NCBI GenBank assembly: GCA_016788885.1
Contig: JAEURX010000025.1
Span: 1-64,000, forward strand
Length of the DNA: 64,000 bases
Reading direction: 5' to 3'
DNA from: Nitrospira sp.
GTDB lineage: Bacteria; Nitrospirota; Nitrospiria; Nitrospirales; Nitrospiraceae
Shown here: piece by piece, positions 9,003-17,440 of the stretch
Layout: each line of letters opens with the position of its first letter
Numbering within the stretch: position 1 is the stretch's first letter
Made by a program: the position numbers and the translations under genes
The notes under the pieces: generated by a model
What the model was told of the DNA's origin: nothing
The model's database searches: none
What the model saw: the letters and a program-made list of their open reading frames with translations, nothing else

Positions 9003-10685
9003 TCAGGCCAGTCCGACAATCTCCCCTGACCGAGGATCGATATCGATGCGCTCGCCTGCCGGCTTTTTCGGCAGACCTGGCATCAGTTGAATGCCCGAAC
9101 AGACAGCCGTGAGAAAACCCGCCCCGGAGAGGATCCGTAATTCCTGAATGGGCAGGGTGAATCCGGATGGCCGTCCTTTGAGTGCCGGATCGTGCGAGAG
9201 CGACAAGGGCGTCTTCGCCATACAAATGGGAAGCTGCTGGAAGCCCAATCGCACCGCCGATTCGATGTCTTTTTCGGCCTGCGCCGAATACGACACCCCA
9301 GCCGCCCCATAGATCGTGGTGGCAATGGTCTCGATCTTTTTCTTGATGGGCGAGGTCGCATCATAGAGGTGCTTGAACTGTGATCCTTGCGCCGCCACCT
9401 TGACGACTGCCCGAGCCAATTCTTCCGCGCCTTTTCCGCCATCGGCCCAATGTGTCGATACGGCAGCCGCTGAGGCGCCGGCAGCCAAGGCACGCTCACA
9501 GACCCAGTCCAATTCCTGAGGCGAATCGTCCTTAAACGCATTGACGGCTACCACCACGGGCACACCATGAGCCCGCACGTTTGCGATGTGCTGTTCAAGG
9601 TTGGCAAAGCCCCGCTCCAGCGCCTCCTGATTCGGTTCCGTCAGCCCCGGGGGAAGCGGGGATCCTGATTTGACCGTCCCGCCGCCACCATGCAACTTCA
9701 ACGCACGCAATGTCGCGACCACGACGCCCGCATCAGGCCGCAGGCCGGATGTGCGGCATTTGATGTTGAAGAATTTTTCCGCGCCTAAGTCGCTGCCGAA
9801 TCCGGCTTCCGTAATGACATACTCCGCGCAACGCAGCGCCAGTTGATCCGAGACAACAGAGCAGTTGCCATGGGCAATGTTACCGAACGGTCCGGCATGC
9901 ACGAATGCCGGCGTGCCTTCCAAGGTCTGCACCAGGTTCGGCAGCAACGCATCCTTCAGCAGTACGGCCATCGAACCGACACAACCGAATGCCTCTGCGG
10001 TGGTCATCGCCCCGCTTTCCGTCAGGCCGACAAAGATTCTGCCCAGGCGTTGACGCAGATCGGCATGGTCGGCGGCCAGCGCCAGCACCGCCATGATTTC
10101 CGATGCTTCGGTAATGACAAACTGCCCCTGCCGCGGTCCCGCCTCCGCACTGAGCACGATGTCGCGGAGCGCTCGATCGCTTACACCCAGTGTCCGTGGC
10201 CATCTGATTCTGTGCGGATCCAGTTTGAGCACATTGCCGTGAAAGAGATGATTATCCACAAATGCCGACAGCAGATTATGGCTCGCCGAGACAGCATGGG
10301 CATCGCCGGTGAAATGCAGATTGATATCCTCCATGGGCCAGACCTGGGCACGTCCACCACCGGTTCCTCCGCCCTTGATACCAAAGACCGGTCCCAGCGA
10401 AGGCTGTCTCAATGTCACTGCCGCACGGTGGCCCAACCGGCACAGGGCCATGCTCAATCCAACCGAGGTTGTTGTCTTGCCTTCGCCTAACGGTGTTGGA
10501 TTGATGGCGGTCACCAAGATGTACCGCCCAAGCGGTCGATTGTGTATCCGCTCGGCAAAGTCGAGGGAGATCTTGGCTTTGTAGCGTCCGAACGGCAGGA
10601 GATCGTCTGAATGAATGCCCAACCCCTGGGCAACTTCAAAGATATGCTTGTGAGCAACGGAACGGGCTATCTCAAGATCAGTCAT
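9003..10685 (-). CDS. fhs: Formate-tetrahydrofolate ligase
   Basis: Cytosolic enzyme that makes 10-formyl-THF from formate, THF and ATP, feeding purine, formyl-Met and C1 metabolism. At 560 aa it has the normal family length. The ATP-binding loop GEGKT is at residues 67-71, and FTGDAHAV and the Gly/Thr-rich GGTGGG segments are typical. It stands alone: folD or other C1 genes are not next to it. A possible extended -10 promoter lies about 80 bp upstream. The gene is convergent with hflKC. Confidence 0.96.
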   Translation of the reverse strand: MTDLEIARSVAHKHIFEVAQGLGIHSDDLLPFGRYKAKISLDFAERIHNRPLGRYILVTAINPTPLGEGKTTTSVGLSMALCRLGHRAAVTLRQPSLGPVFGIKGGGTGGGRAQVWPMEDINLHFTGDAHAVSASHNLLSAFVDNHLFHGNVLKLDPHRIRWPRTLGVSDRALRDIVLSAEAGPRQGQFVITEASEIMAVLALAADHADLRQRLGRIFVGLTESGAMTTAEAFGCVGSMAVLLKDALLPNLVQTLEGTPAFVHAGPFGNIAHGNCSVVSDQLALRCAEYVITEAGFGSDLGAEKFFNIKCRTSGLRPDAGVVVATLRALKLHGGGGTVKSGSPLPPGLTEPNQEALERGFANLEQHIANVRAHGVPVVVAVNAFKDDSPQELDWVCERALAAGASAAAVSTHWADGGKGAEELARAVVKVAAQGSQFKHLYDATSPIKKKIETIATTIYGAAGVSYSAQAEKDIESAVRLGFQQLPICMAKTPLSLSHDPALKGRPSGFTLPIQELRILSGAGFLTAVCSGIQLMPGLPKKPAGERIDIDPRSGEIVGLA

Positions 10686-10763
10686 GCACAGTCCCCCGTC
10701 GAAACAGCAATAGTAAGCACACCTGCGGAATCTGGTGCGGACAGGTCACAATCACGCGGCGGG

Positions 10764-10769
10764 AGTATA
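10764..10769 (-). promoter_or_regulatory. Candidate extended -10 promoter for fhs
   Basis: On the minus strand TGGTATACT gives an extended -10 (TGn plus TATACT). No good -35 is present at 16-18 bp. Transcription would start near 10757, leaving a leader of about 72 nt before the fhs ATG. Confidence 0.35.
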
Positions 10770-10885
10770 CCACTACTCCAGCTATACAGTATGGGCGGCA
10801 AAGAGGAAAGACAACCAGGGAAGGGAACTAACAGCAGGAGAGACGAACGCTTCCAGCCTCAGTAAAGGCTTGGAAAACTTGGCAT

Positions 10886-11905
10886 TTAATCCAGAATGAA
10901 CTTCGTCGGATCGAGGGCTTGACCGTTCTTCTTCACCATATAGTGAAGGTGCGGACCCGTCGACAGGCCGGTGCTCCCGACGAGAGCGACGACATCGCCA
11001 CGCTTTACGCGCTGCCCTTCCTTGACGAGCGATTTCGCCAGGTGACCGTAGACAGTTTCAATCCCGTAACCGTGGTCCAGCTTCACCATATTTCCCATCT
11101 TTGAGTCGAACGCCACTGTGACCACTCGTCCGAGGGCGGGAGCCTGGACTGGAGAATTTGCCTGAGCCCCGATGTCGAGACCATCATGCCAAGCCGGCTT
11201 CTCCGTGAACGGGGAAACCCGTGGGCCAAATCCTGAGGTGACCCACCCGCGCACCGGCCAGATGGAAGGAGTGGAGGCCCACTGCGCCGAGCGCTGCTCA
11301 GCGATTTGAGTCAAATTTTGCAGGGCTTCTTCCTGATTGGCGGCTTCCTTGGTCAGGGCTTCCAAGCTTTCACGAACCTGCTGGGTGACTTCCTCGATAC
11401 TCTCCGTGGAAAAATCCAGGCTTGCTTGAGTACCTTCCCGCAGTTCAGAAACCTGCTGCCGGAGTTCCCCTCCTGGCCCCATGGCACCGGTTCCCTGGAG
11501 ACCGGTTTTGCCGTCAGGCAGAGGACCATCTTCACCACCCCGGCCATTGGCCAGATCACCCGCCGGCTTGGTCGCATCAATGCCCAGCATGACACGGAGA
11601 CGCTGGTTCACTTCGCCCATCACCGACAGACGCTTCTTCAAATCATCGATGGCAGCGGAAAAGGCAGCGGTTTGCTCTCGGGCACCCATGGCTTCTGCCC
11701 GAAATGCCGACAATTGCCAGACTTCCCCGGTCCGAATCACATAGTGGGAGACGACCAACAGATCGGCTACGACTAAAATCGCAGCCAAAATCAGGAGTTT
11801 ACGAACGAATTTCCGTGGGAAACTAAACCGCAGCGGTTTCGAAGACGATCCACGAAACACGACGACGGTATAAGCATCACTGGTTTCGGCCGTTTGCTGG
11901 CTCAT
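10886..11905 (-). CDS. M23 (LytM-type) peptidoglycan endopeptidase, membrane-anchored
   Basis: Probable zinc peptidase, or activator of amidases, acting on cell-wall cross-links in the periplasm. The 339-residue protein has a basic N-terminus, one membrane helix (about residues 30-55), a coiled-coil segment with a Gly-rich break, and a C-terminal M23 domain. Metal-binding motifs are present: HDGLD near the domain start and HLH near the end, so the domain looks catalytically intact. It is a single gene with its own promoter candidate. Similar membrane-anchored M23 proteins act in cell separation or shape; the exact role here is unknown. Confidence 0.88.
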   Translation of the reverse strand: MSQQTAETSDAYTVVVFRGSSSKPLRFSFPRKFVRKLLILAAILVVADLLVVSHYVIRTGEVWQLSAFRAEAMGAREQTAAFSAAIDDLKKRLSVMGEVNQRLRVMLGIDATKPAGDLANGRGGEDGPLPDGKTGLQGTGAMGPGGELRQQVSELREGTQASLDFSTESIEEVTQQVRESLEALTKEAANQEEALQNLTQIAEQRSAQWASTPSIWPVRGWVTSGFGPRVSPFTEKPAWHDGLDIGAQANSPVQAPALGRVVTVAFDSKMGNMVKLDHGYGIETVYGHLAKSLVKEGQRVKRGDVVALVGSTGLSTGPHLHYMVKKNGQALDPTKFILD

Positions 11906-11961
11906 AAGACGCTCTCCCCTTCACGGATCCAACCTAAGAATGCCAACCGCTGACTTTTGGC

Positions 11962-11990
11962 AGTGTACTGATCTAAGTCGCGATGGTCAA
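11962..11990 (-). promoter_or_regulatory. Sigma-70-type promoter for the M23 peptidase gene
   Basis: Minus strand: TTGACC (11990-11985), a spacer of exactly 17 bp, then TACACT (11967-11962). The predicted transcript start is about 50 nt before the ATG at 11905. The AGGGGAGAG just before the ATG can serve as ribosome site. Confidence 0.55.
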
Positions 11991-12025
11991 CCCTTTGTTT
12001 TCAAAAGTTTTCTCTACAAATTCAA

Positions 12026-12355
12026 CTACTTACCAGTTTCGCTCCTCACCCAATTCAAATAGGACTCTGATCCGGCGACAACCGGGAGGGCGACAATCTC
12101 CGGCACCTCGTAATTATGCTGCTGTCGCACTGCCGATTCGAGTTCCGTAAAGCGCTGCTTCGTCGTTTTGATGATCATCAAGCATTCGCTCTCGACGCTG
12201 ATCTTGTTGTCCCATCGAAATATTGAGCGCATACCACTCACAATGTTGGCGCAGGCCGCAAGCCGACGTTCAACCAACATCCGTCCGATCTTCTCTGCCT
12301 CTTCTGCCGTGGATGTCGTGACCAGCACAGCAATCGTAGCACTCTCTTCGTCCAC
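12026..12355 (-). CDS. cutA: CutA1 divalent-cation tolerance protein
   Basis: Small trimeric cytosolic protein of the CutA1 family (109 aa), linked to divalent metal tolerance in Escherichia coli though its biochemical role is unsettled. Family features seen are the VLVTTSTAEEAEKIG N-terminal strand-helix, the LAACANI segment, the FRWDNKI strand pair and the C-terminal HNYEVPEIVALPV motif. It is monocistronic, followed by the M23 gene in the same direction after 120 bp that contain that gene's own promoter. Confidence 0.94.
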   Translation of the reverse strand: MDEESATIAVLVTTSTAEEAEKIGRMLVERRLAACANIVSGMRSIFRWDNKISVESECLMIIKTTKQRFTELESAVRQQHNYEVPEIVALPVVAGSESYLNWVRSETGK

Positions 12356-12405
12356 AATTCCCCCTTACGTCTAAGCAAATTGCGTGCCCCTATATGCACC
12401 TGGGC

Positions 12406-12411
12406 ATTATA
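12406..12411 (-). promoter_or_regulatory. Candidate -10 box for cutA
   Basis: A perfect TATAAT on the minus strand, about 50 nt upstream of the cutA ATG. No recognisable -35 at the right distance, so confidence is limited. Confidence 0.35.
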
Positions 12412-12639
12412 GTATGTTGGCAAATCAATGGGTTATGTAAGATTTCGCGCCCATTTCACGCTCGAAACGGCTGCTTCCCAGGACAATATTTGCACACTTC
12501 GTCAAAAAACGGGCCCTCCGCAAGGCAGGATCTGCCGCCCGTTGGTCAAATGTTACCTCGATCCCCCTGAGTGCACCGCGCCACTGGCCCAGACACACCA
12601 GGGCCTGAGGACGCCAAGAGGAGCCATGTCGTACCAGGG
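12412..12639. other. Non-coding gap between cutA and the rhodanese gene
   Basis: The 347-bp gap between the two divergent genes holds the cutA -10 box at one end and a promoter for the rhodanese gene at the other. In between I see no convincing gene. A leftward open frame of 92 codons (12425-12703) starts on the rhodanese ATG region and lacks protein-like composition. Confidence 0.5.
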
Positions 12640-12669
12640 TTGACACCACCTTTTCTCGCTCCTTAAGAT
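12640..12669 (+). promoter_or_regulatory. Candidate promoter for the rhodanese gene
   Basis: TTGACA (12640-12645), an 18-bp spacer and TAAGAT (12664-12669). The leader would be about 27 nt and contains a strong AGGAGG at 12685-12690. Confidence 0.45.
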
Positions 12670-12702
12670 CCAGCCACAGCATATAGGAGGGAGGTACCCG
12701 CA

Positions 12703-13023
12703 ATGAGCTTTACTATTACGCCGACAGAACTCAAGTCCAGGCTGGATAACGGCGACAAACTCGTGCTTGTCGATGTGCGTGAGCCGTGGGAATACGCGAT
12801 TTGCAAACTGGAGGGTTCCGTTTTAGTCCCCTTGGCAACCCTTCAGCAATCGCTTGGCAAACTAGATCGGAATGCCGAAATCATCGCCGTGTGCCATCAC
12901 GGAATGCGAAGCGCGGATGCGACGGGATTCCTGCTGCAGCAGGGATTCGCAAATGTAAAAAACCTGATCGGAGGAATGGACGCCTGGTCGACTCAGGTCG
13001 ATCCGTCGGTCCCGCGTTATTAG
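12703..13023 (+). CDS. Single-domain rhodanese (sulfurtransferase)
   Basis: A 106-residue GlpE-type rhodanese that would transfer sulfane sulfur to thiol or cyanide acceptors in the cytosol. The catalytic cysteine is C64 in the loop CHHGMRS; the N-terminal VDVREPWEY motif and the GGMDAWS C-terminal motif are typical. A strong ribosome site lies about 12 nt before the ATG. Neighbours give no clue to the sulfur acceptor. It ends 9 bp from the convergent epimerase gene. Confidence 0.92.
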   Translation: MSFTITPTELKSRLDNGDKLVLVDVREPWEYAICKLEGSVLVPLATLQQSLGKLDRNAEIIAVCHHGMRSADATGFLLQQGFANVKNLIGGMDAWSTQVDPSVPRY

Positions 13024-13032
13024 GCCGGCACG

Positions 13033-13956
13033 CTACCCGAGTCCGTCACGAAAAAACTCGACGGTTCGCCGTAATCCTTCGCGCAAATCCACCTTCGGTT
13101 CCCACCCCAAGTTCCGATGGAGTTTTGTGGAATCGATCACGCTCCGGGCCTGCTCACCTCGCTTGGCCGGCCCGTGCACTTCGCGAAACTCCACCTTGGT
13201 GAGGTCGACAACCGTGCGAAAAAGGTCGTTGATTGAGGTCTCAATCCCGGTTCCCACGTTGTACACACCTTCCACGTCGGGGCCCATCGCCAGGAGATTC
13301 GACTCGACCACGTCCTCGACGTAGACGAAATCACGAGTCTGACGTCCGTTGCCGTTCACCACGGCTTGCTCACCACGCAGCATCTTCTGAATAAAAATAG
13401 CGACAACGCCTGCCTCGCCTTCCGGGTCCTGCCTGGGCCCGTAGACATTCGCATAGCGCAAGCTGACGACCTGGATGCCGCTCATTCGTTGATAATAGAA
13501 CAGATAATGCTCGCCGCACAGCTTGCTGATCCCGTAGGGAGACAGCGGTTGAGTCACGTGGGTTTCCGGAGCGGGGAACGCCAGCTGTTCACCATAAATT
13601 GCGCCACCCGATGATGAAAAGATGACCTTACGCGCGCCGTGTTTGGAGGCCTGCTCCAGCACATTCAATGTACCCAGCACATTGACCTGTGCGTCGAACA
13701 TCGGATCCTCAACCGAGCGCCGGACATTCATCTGTGCGGCCAGGTGGAAAACCACGGAAGGTCGTTCATTCCGGAACACCCGCTCGAGCTTTGGGTTTTC
13801 GATCTCCAGCTTATAGAATTGCGCAGCTTTCGGAACGTTTTTCCGCTTGCCCGTCACAAGGTTATCAATCACCACCACGTCGTGCCCTTCTTGAAGCAAT
13901 CGATCGACGACGTGTGATCCGATAAACCCTGCTCCACCGGTGACCAAGACTTTCAT
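13033..13956 (-). CDS. NAD-dependent nucleotide-sugar epimerase/dehydratase
   Basis: Extended short-chain dehydrogenase (307 aa) resembling UDP-glucose 4-epimerase. The Rossmann motif GGAGFIGSHV is at residues 7-16. The catalytic Ser-Tyr-Lys set is visible as FSSSGG and YGISK, and YANVYGPRQ and the RDFVYVEDV segment are typical of this group. It would act on a UDP- or GDP-activated sugar for lipopolysaccharide or polysaccharide synthesis. No glycosyltransferases lie next to it, so the substrate cannot be named. Confidence 0.9.
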   Translation of the reverse strand: MKVLVTGGAGFIGSHVVDRLLQEGHDVVVIDNLVTGKRKNVPKAAQFYKLEIENPKLERVFRNERPSVVFHLAAQMNVRRSVEDPMFDAQVNVLGTLNVLEQASKHGARKVIFSSSGGAIYGEQLAFPAPETHVTQPLSPYGISKLCGEHYLFYYQRMSGIQVVSLRYANVYGPRQDPEGEAGVVAIFIQKMLRGEQAVVNGNGRQTRDFVYVEDVVESNLLAMGPDVEGVYNVGTGIETSINDLFRTVVDLTKVEFREVHGPAKRGEQARSVIDSTKLHRNLGWEPKVDLREGLRRTVEFFRDGLG

Positions 13957-14125
13957 ACGTCTCCTCGCTCTCCTTCATCAACCGAGCGCTCAACACTCGA
14001 ACCTGCAGGTTGAGGATCAGCCTACACCTTCTGCCAACTTCCGCAAAGGATTTTCGTCCGCACAGGTGGCGAGACCTCCTCGTTCCCGTTGAGGCACGAC
14101 CCGGCGTTGATCCATTTGGCCCTGG

Positions 14126-14881
14126 TCAGGCCTTGCGGCGAAACCAGGCAAGAATCTCCCGATTTCCCTTTCGCCCCTCGATAGGCGACTCCATACGACC
14201 AGCCAGATCCAACCCCAAAGACGCGGCACAGGCAATGACCTTGTCCGCAGCCCCCTGCCGCAGCCCATCGTCCCGCACGATCCCTCCCCGACCGACGAGT
14301 CCCTTTCCCACTTCGAATTGCGGCTTGATCAGCGTGATGATCGAGCCCGAGGAGGTGAGATAGGGCACAACACAGGGCAAGACCAGCGTCAGGGAAATGA
14401 ATGACACGTCGATGACAATCAGGTCGATCGGTTCCGGAATCGCATCAGGGGGCAGATGGCGGATATTGGTCCGCTCCATGAGCACCACCCGCGGGTCCTG
14501 GCGGAGCCGCCACTCGAACTGTCCGTATCCCACATCCACGGCATACACACGACGGGCGCCCCGCTGCAGCAGGCAGTCCGTAAAGCCTCCCGTGGAACAG
14601 CCCACGTCAAAACAGATCCGCTCCTTCGGATCCACATGAAACTCATCCAGCGCGCCCGCCAGCTTCTCACCGCCTCGCCCCACGTAGGGAGAAGCAGGCC
14701 CGGTCACTTCGACGGCCGCATCCGGCAACGTCAGCTTCGCCGCCTTATCGACGACCACCCCGTCAACCCGGACAAGACCCGCCAGGATCAGGCGAGCCGC
14801 ATCCTCACGACTGGCGACCAATCCCCGATTGACCAGCACACGATCGAGCCGTTCTCGCTCTGGACTGATTTTCTGAATCAT
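14126..14881 (-). CDS. tlyA: TlyA-family rRNA 2'-O-methyltransferase
   Basis: S4 domain (about residues 10-70, starting RLDRVLVNRGL) followed by a FtsJ-like SAM-dependent methyltransferase domain. The SAM-binding loop reads DVGCSTGGFTDCLL, as in TlyA enzymes that methylate 16S and 23S rRNA ribose. Length 251 aa is normal. It lies downstream of xseA-xseB in the same direction, an arrangement common in many bacteria. The hemolysin label sometimes attached to this family is not supported by the sequence. Confidence 0.93.
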   Translation of the reverse strand: MIQKISPERERLDRVLVNRGLVASREDAARLILAGLVRVDGVVVDKAAKLTLPDAAVEVTGPASPYVGRGGEKLAGALDEFHVDPKERICFDVGCSTGGFTDCLLQRGARRVYAVDVGYGQFEWRLRQDPRVVLMERTNIRHLPPDAIPEPIDLIVIDVSFISLTLVLPCVVPYLTSSGSIITLIKPQFEVGKGLVGRGGIVRDDGLRQGAADKVIACAASLGLDLAGRMESPIEGRKGNREILAWFRRKA

Positions 14882-14944
14882 ATTCTACGATGGTCATTCG
14901 GCGATGGCGGACGCAGGTCACGGGAAACCTGCGCATTGATCAGG

Positions 14945-15202
14945 CTACGACTGCGGATGTTCCGGCTCATCCTCACCGGGCGAAAAGGCTTGAATCCGTT
15001 TCTTTCCGTCCTTTTCTTGCACCAGGATCTCCACCTTGCGCTCAGCATCTTCCAGCATCTTGAGGCAGGTCTTCGATAATCGGATCCCCTCTTCAAAGAT
15101 TTTCAACGAATCATCGAGCGGCAGATCACCTTTTTCCAGTTCGGCAACGATCGTCTCCAACCTCGCCATCGCATATTCAAATTTTACTGCAGCCACAACC
15201 AC
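14945..15202 (-). CDS. xseB: Exodeoxyribonuclease VII small subunit
   Basis: Helical 85-residue protein with the family core FEYAMARLETIVAELEKGDLPL and LKIFEEGIRLSKTCLKML. Several copies bind each XseA chain in the enzyme that degrades single-stranded DNA. It follows xseA after 52 bp and precedes tlyA. Usual neighbours such as ispA and dxs are absent here. Confidence 0.94.
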   Translation of the reverse strand: MVVAAVKFEYAMARLETIVAELEKGDLPLDDSLKIFEEGIRLSKTCLKMLEDAERKVEILVQEKDGKKRIQAFSPGEDEPEHPQS

Positions 15203-15254
15203 TCCCTTTGCTCAGTCACCCGATCGCGCATTATTGCCCGCACACGTGGTGGGG

Positions 15255-16613
15255 TCAAGACACTGACTCTCCCAGCACCTCGCGCACCACACACACCAGT
15301 TGCCCCTCTGCAAGTCTGGCCTGAACCGTCTGCCCGACCATCACATCGGATGCCCTTCGCACCATGGTCCCTTCAGGAACCGTTCGTAGGATACTAAATC
15401 CCCGACTCAGGATCGCCAACGGACTCAGGGCCTCAAGCGCGGCAACGCGCGCCGCCATCAATTGCCTCCGCGAAAAGATCCCCCGACGCGCCTCCTGCTC
15501 CAACCGTTTGGACAGTTGCGGGAGCAAGACACGTGCGGCTCGAATCCGATGGTGCGGGCCCTTCGAGAGCAGCGCATGCCGATGTTCCACCAGATCGCGC
15601 TGCAAGGCGGTGAGACGCTCGGTCACGCTGCCAGTCATGCGATCGTGCAGATCGTCCAGGTGCTGGGCCTGCGCGTGAACCCGAAAGCGCATCTCGCCCA
15701 GTCCGCCGATCGACCGATCAAGACGGTGCCGTTGAATCTTTATCGCATTGTCCAGGAGACGACGCAGACGACCATCCAACTCAGAGAATCGTGCGAGAAT
15801 TTCGGCCAGCACGGGCACAACCGCCTCAGCCGCCGCGGAGGGAGTCGGGGCTCGATGGTCCGCCGCAAAATCCGCAAGCGTGACGTCGATTTCGTGCCCG
15901 ACGGCCGAAACGACCGGCACCCTGGATTGCACAATCGCACGCACCACCGCTTCCTCGTTGAACGCCCAGAGGTCCTCCGACGCTCCTCCGCCACGCCCGA
16001 CGATCAGGACATCCACCTGCGGCATCTCATTCAATGCATGAATCGCCGCCGCAATGCGCTCGCCGGCTCCCTCACCCTGCACCGGAACGGGCGCGAGGAG
16101 AATATCGACGACCGGGCAGCGACGACGAAGCACCGCCACGATATCGCGGATCGCGGCCCCGGTGAGCGAAGTCACCACGCCGACCGTTCGGGGGAATTCC
16201 GGCAGGGGCCGCTTCCTGGCTTCGTCGAACAACCCTTCATGCGACAACCGGTCCCTGAGCTGCTCGAACGCCAGCTGCAAGGCGCCGATCCCCTTCGGTT
16301 CGACGGCGTCCACGATCAGCTGATATTCCCCCCGAGGCTCATACACAGAAATGCGCCCCCGAGCCACGACGGACACTCCCTCCTGCAGCGCAAACCGAAG
16401 CCGCGAGGCTCCGGACCGGAACAGCACGCCACGGAGCTGGCTCTGCGCATCTTTCAGCGTGAAATAGAGGTGTCCTGATGTGGGAGCACGAAGATTGGAG
16501 ATTTCGCCTTCGACCCAGACTTCACGGAATTGGTCTTCCAGCGATTCCCGAATGAGCCGTGTCACCTCGGACACGGACAGGAGGAGTGGCAGCGAAAGAT
16601 TGTGCCCGGTCAT
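15255..16613 (-). CDS. xseA: Exodeoxyribonuclease VII large subunit
   Basis: Catalytic subunit (452 aa) of exonuclease VII. The N-terminal OB-fold (SVSEVTRLIRESLE, VWVEGEISNLRAP, GHLYFTLKD) binds single-stranded DNA. The central catalytic domain has the typical VGVVTSLTGAAIRDI, VGRGGGASEDLWAFN and SAVGHEIDVTLADFAAD motifs. A long helical tail follows. Length is normal. Probably co-transcribed with xseB and tlyA; the upstream ymdB-type gene is separated by 37 bp. Confidence 0.96.
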   Translation of the reverse strand: MTGHNLSLPLLLSVSEVTRLIRESLEDQFREVWVEGEISNLRAPTSGHLYFTLKDAQSQLRGVLFRSGASRLRFALQEGVSVVARGRISVYEPRGEYQLIVDAVEPKGIGALQLAFEQLRDRLSHEGLFDEARKRPLPEFPRTVGVVTSLTGAAIRDIVAVLRRRCPVVDILLAPVPVQGEGAGERIAAAIHALNEMPQVDVLIVGRGGGASEDLWAFNEEAVVRAIVQSRVPVVSAVGHEIDVTLADFAADHRAPTPSAAAEAVVPVLAEILARFSELDGRLRRLLDNAIKIQRHRLDRSIGGLGEMRFRVHAQAQHLDDLHDRMTGSVTERLTALQRDLVEHRHALLSKGPHHRIRAARVLLPQLSKRLEQEARRGIFSRRQLMAARVAALEALSPLAILSRGFSILRTVPEGTMVRRASDVMVGQTVQARLAEGQLVCVVREVLGESVS

Positions 16614-16650
16614 ACGGTGCCGAGCCGATGAGAATCGGCGCGCGAAGAGA

Positions 16651-17430
16651 TCAATCCATCACTCGGATACGTTCAACCGACACGGCCTTCCCCAGCGTCG
16701 CGTCGAGGTCGACAAGCAGCGCACAGAAGACCGTCGGGCCTGAAGCCACCTCAAACCGGCGGGGCATGCCGGTCAGAAACTTTTCAATTGCCAGCTCCTT
16801 CTTGATCCCAATGACCGAATGGAGCGGCCCTGTCATGCCGATATCCGTGATGTACGCCGTTCCCTTCGGCAGGATCTGCTCGTCCGCCGTTTGCACATGG
16901 GTATGGGTCCCCGCGACAACCGTGACCAGCCCGTCCAAATAATGGCCCATAGCCATTTTTTCCGACGTCGCTTCGGCATGCATGTCGACCACAATGGCGG
17001 AAACCTGCGTCTTCAGTCGCTCCACTTCGCGCTTCGCAACCTGAAAAGGGCAATCGATGGTGGGCATGAACGCCCGTCCCATCAGATGAAGAATGCCCAA
17101 CGATTCGCCGCCCGGCGTCGTGAAGACATAACTGCCCCGCCCAGGCACTCCGGCCGGATAGTTGGCCGGACGCAACAGACGAGGCTCCCGGGGGAACACG
17201 TCGAGAATCTCCTTCTTGTCCCAGGCATGGTTGCCAGTGGTAATCACAGAGACCCCGAGATCGAACAGATCATCCACGAGATCAGGCGTGATGCCGAACC
17301 CACCAGCGACGTTTTCGCCGTTGCCCACCACGACATCGATCGCGTGGTCGGCAATCAGCTTCGGCAGGAGGCGAGCCACGGACCGTCGTCCCGGCTCGCC
17401 CATAATGTCTCCGATCATTAATACTTTCAT
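16651..17430 (-). CDS. YmdB-type metallophosphoesterase
   Basis: Calcineurin-like phosphoesterase of the TIGR00282/YmdB family (259 aa). Metal-binding motifs are GDIMGEPGR, NGENVAGG, TGNHAWDKKE and GTHTHVQTAD, all intact. The Bacillus subtilis homologue hydrolyses 2',3'-cyclic nucleotides and affects development. It starts 10 bp after the rny stop, and the rny-ymdB pair is widely conserved, so a role linked to RNA turnover is plausible. Confidence 0.92.
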   Translation of the reverse strand: MKVLMIGDIMGEPGRRSVARLLPKLIADHAIDVVVGNGENVAGGFGITPDLVDDLFDLGVSVITTGNHAWDKKEILDVFPREPRLLRPANYPAGVPGRGSYVFTTPGGESLGILHLMGRAFMPTIDCPFQVAKREVERLKTQVSAIVVDMHAEATSEKMAMGHYLDGLVTVVAGTHTHVQTADEQILPKGTAYITDIGMTGPLHSVIGIKKELAIEKFLTGMPRRFEVASGPTVFCALLVDLDATLGKAVSVERIRVMD

Positions 17431-17440
17431 GTCCAGTTAC

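Noticed and set aside
12425-12703. Leftward 92-codon frame divergent from the rhodanese gene
   Set aside because: It overlaps the rhodanese promoter and start, lacks a ribosome site and has no recognisable fold.
15462-16478. Rightward open frame of 338 codons
   Set aside because: Antisense to xseA, which has all family motifs; composition is shadow-like.
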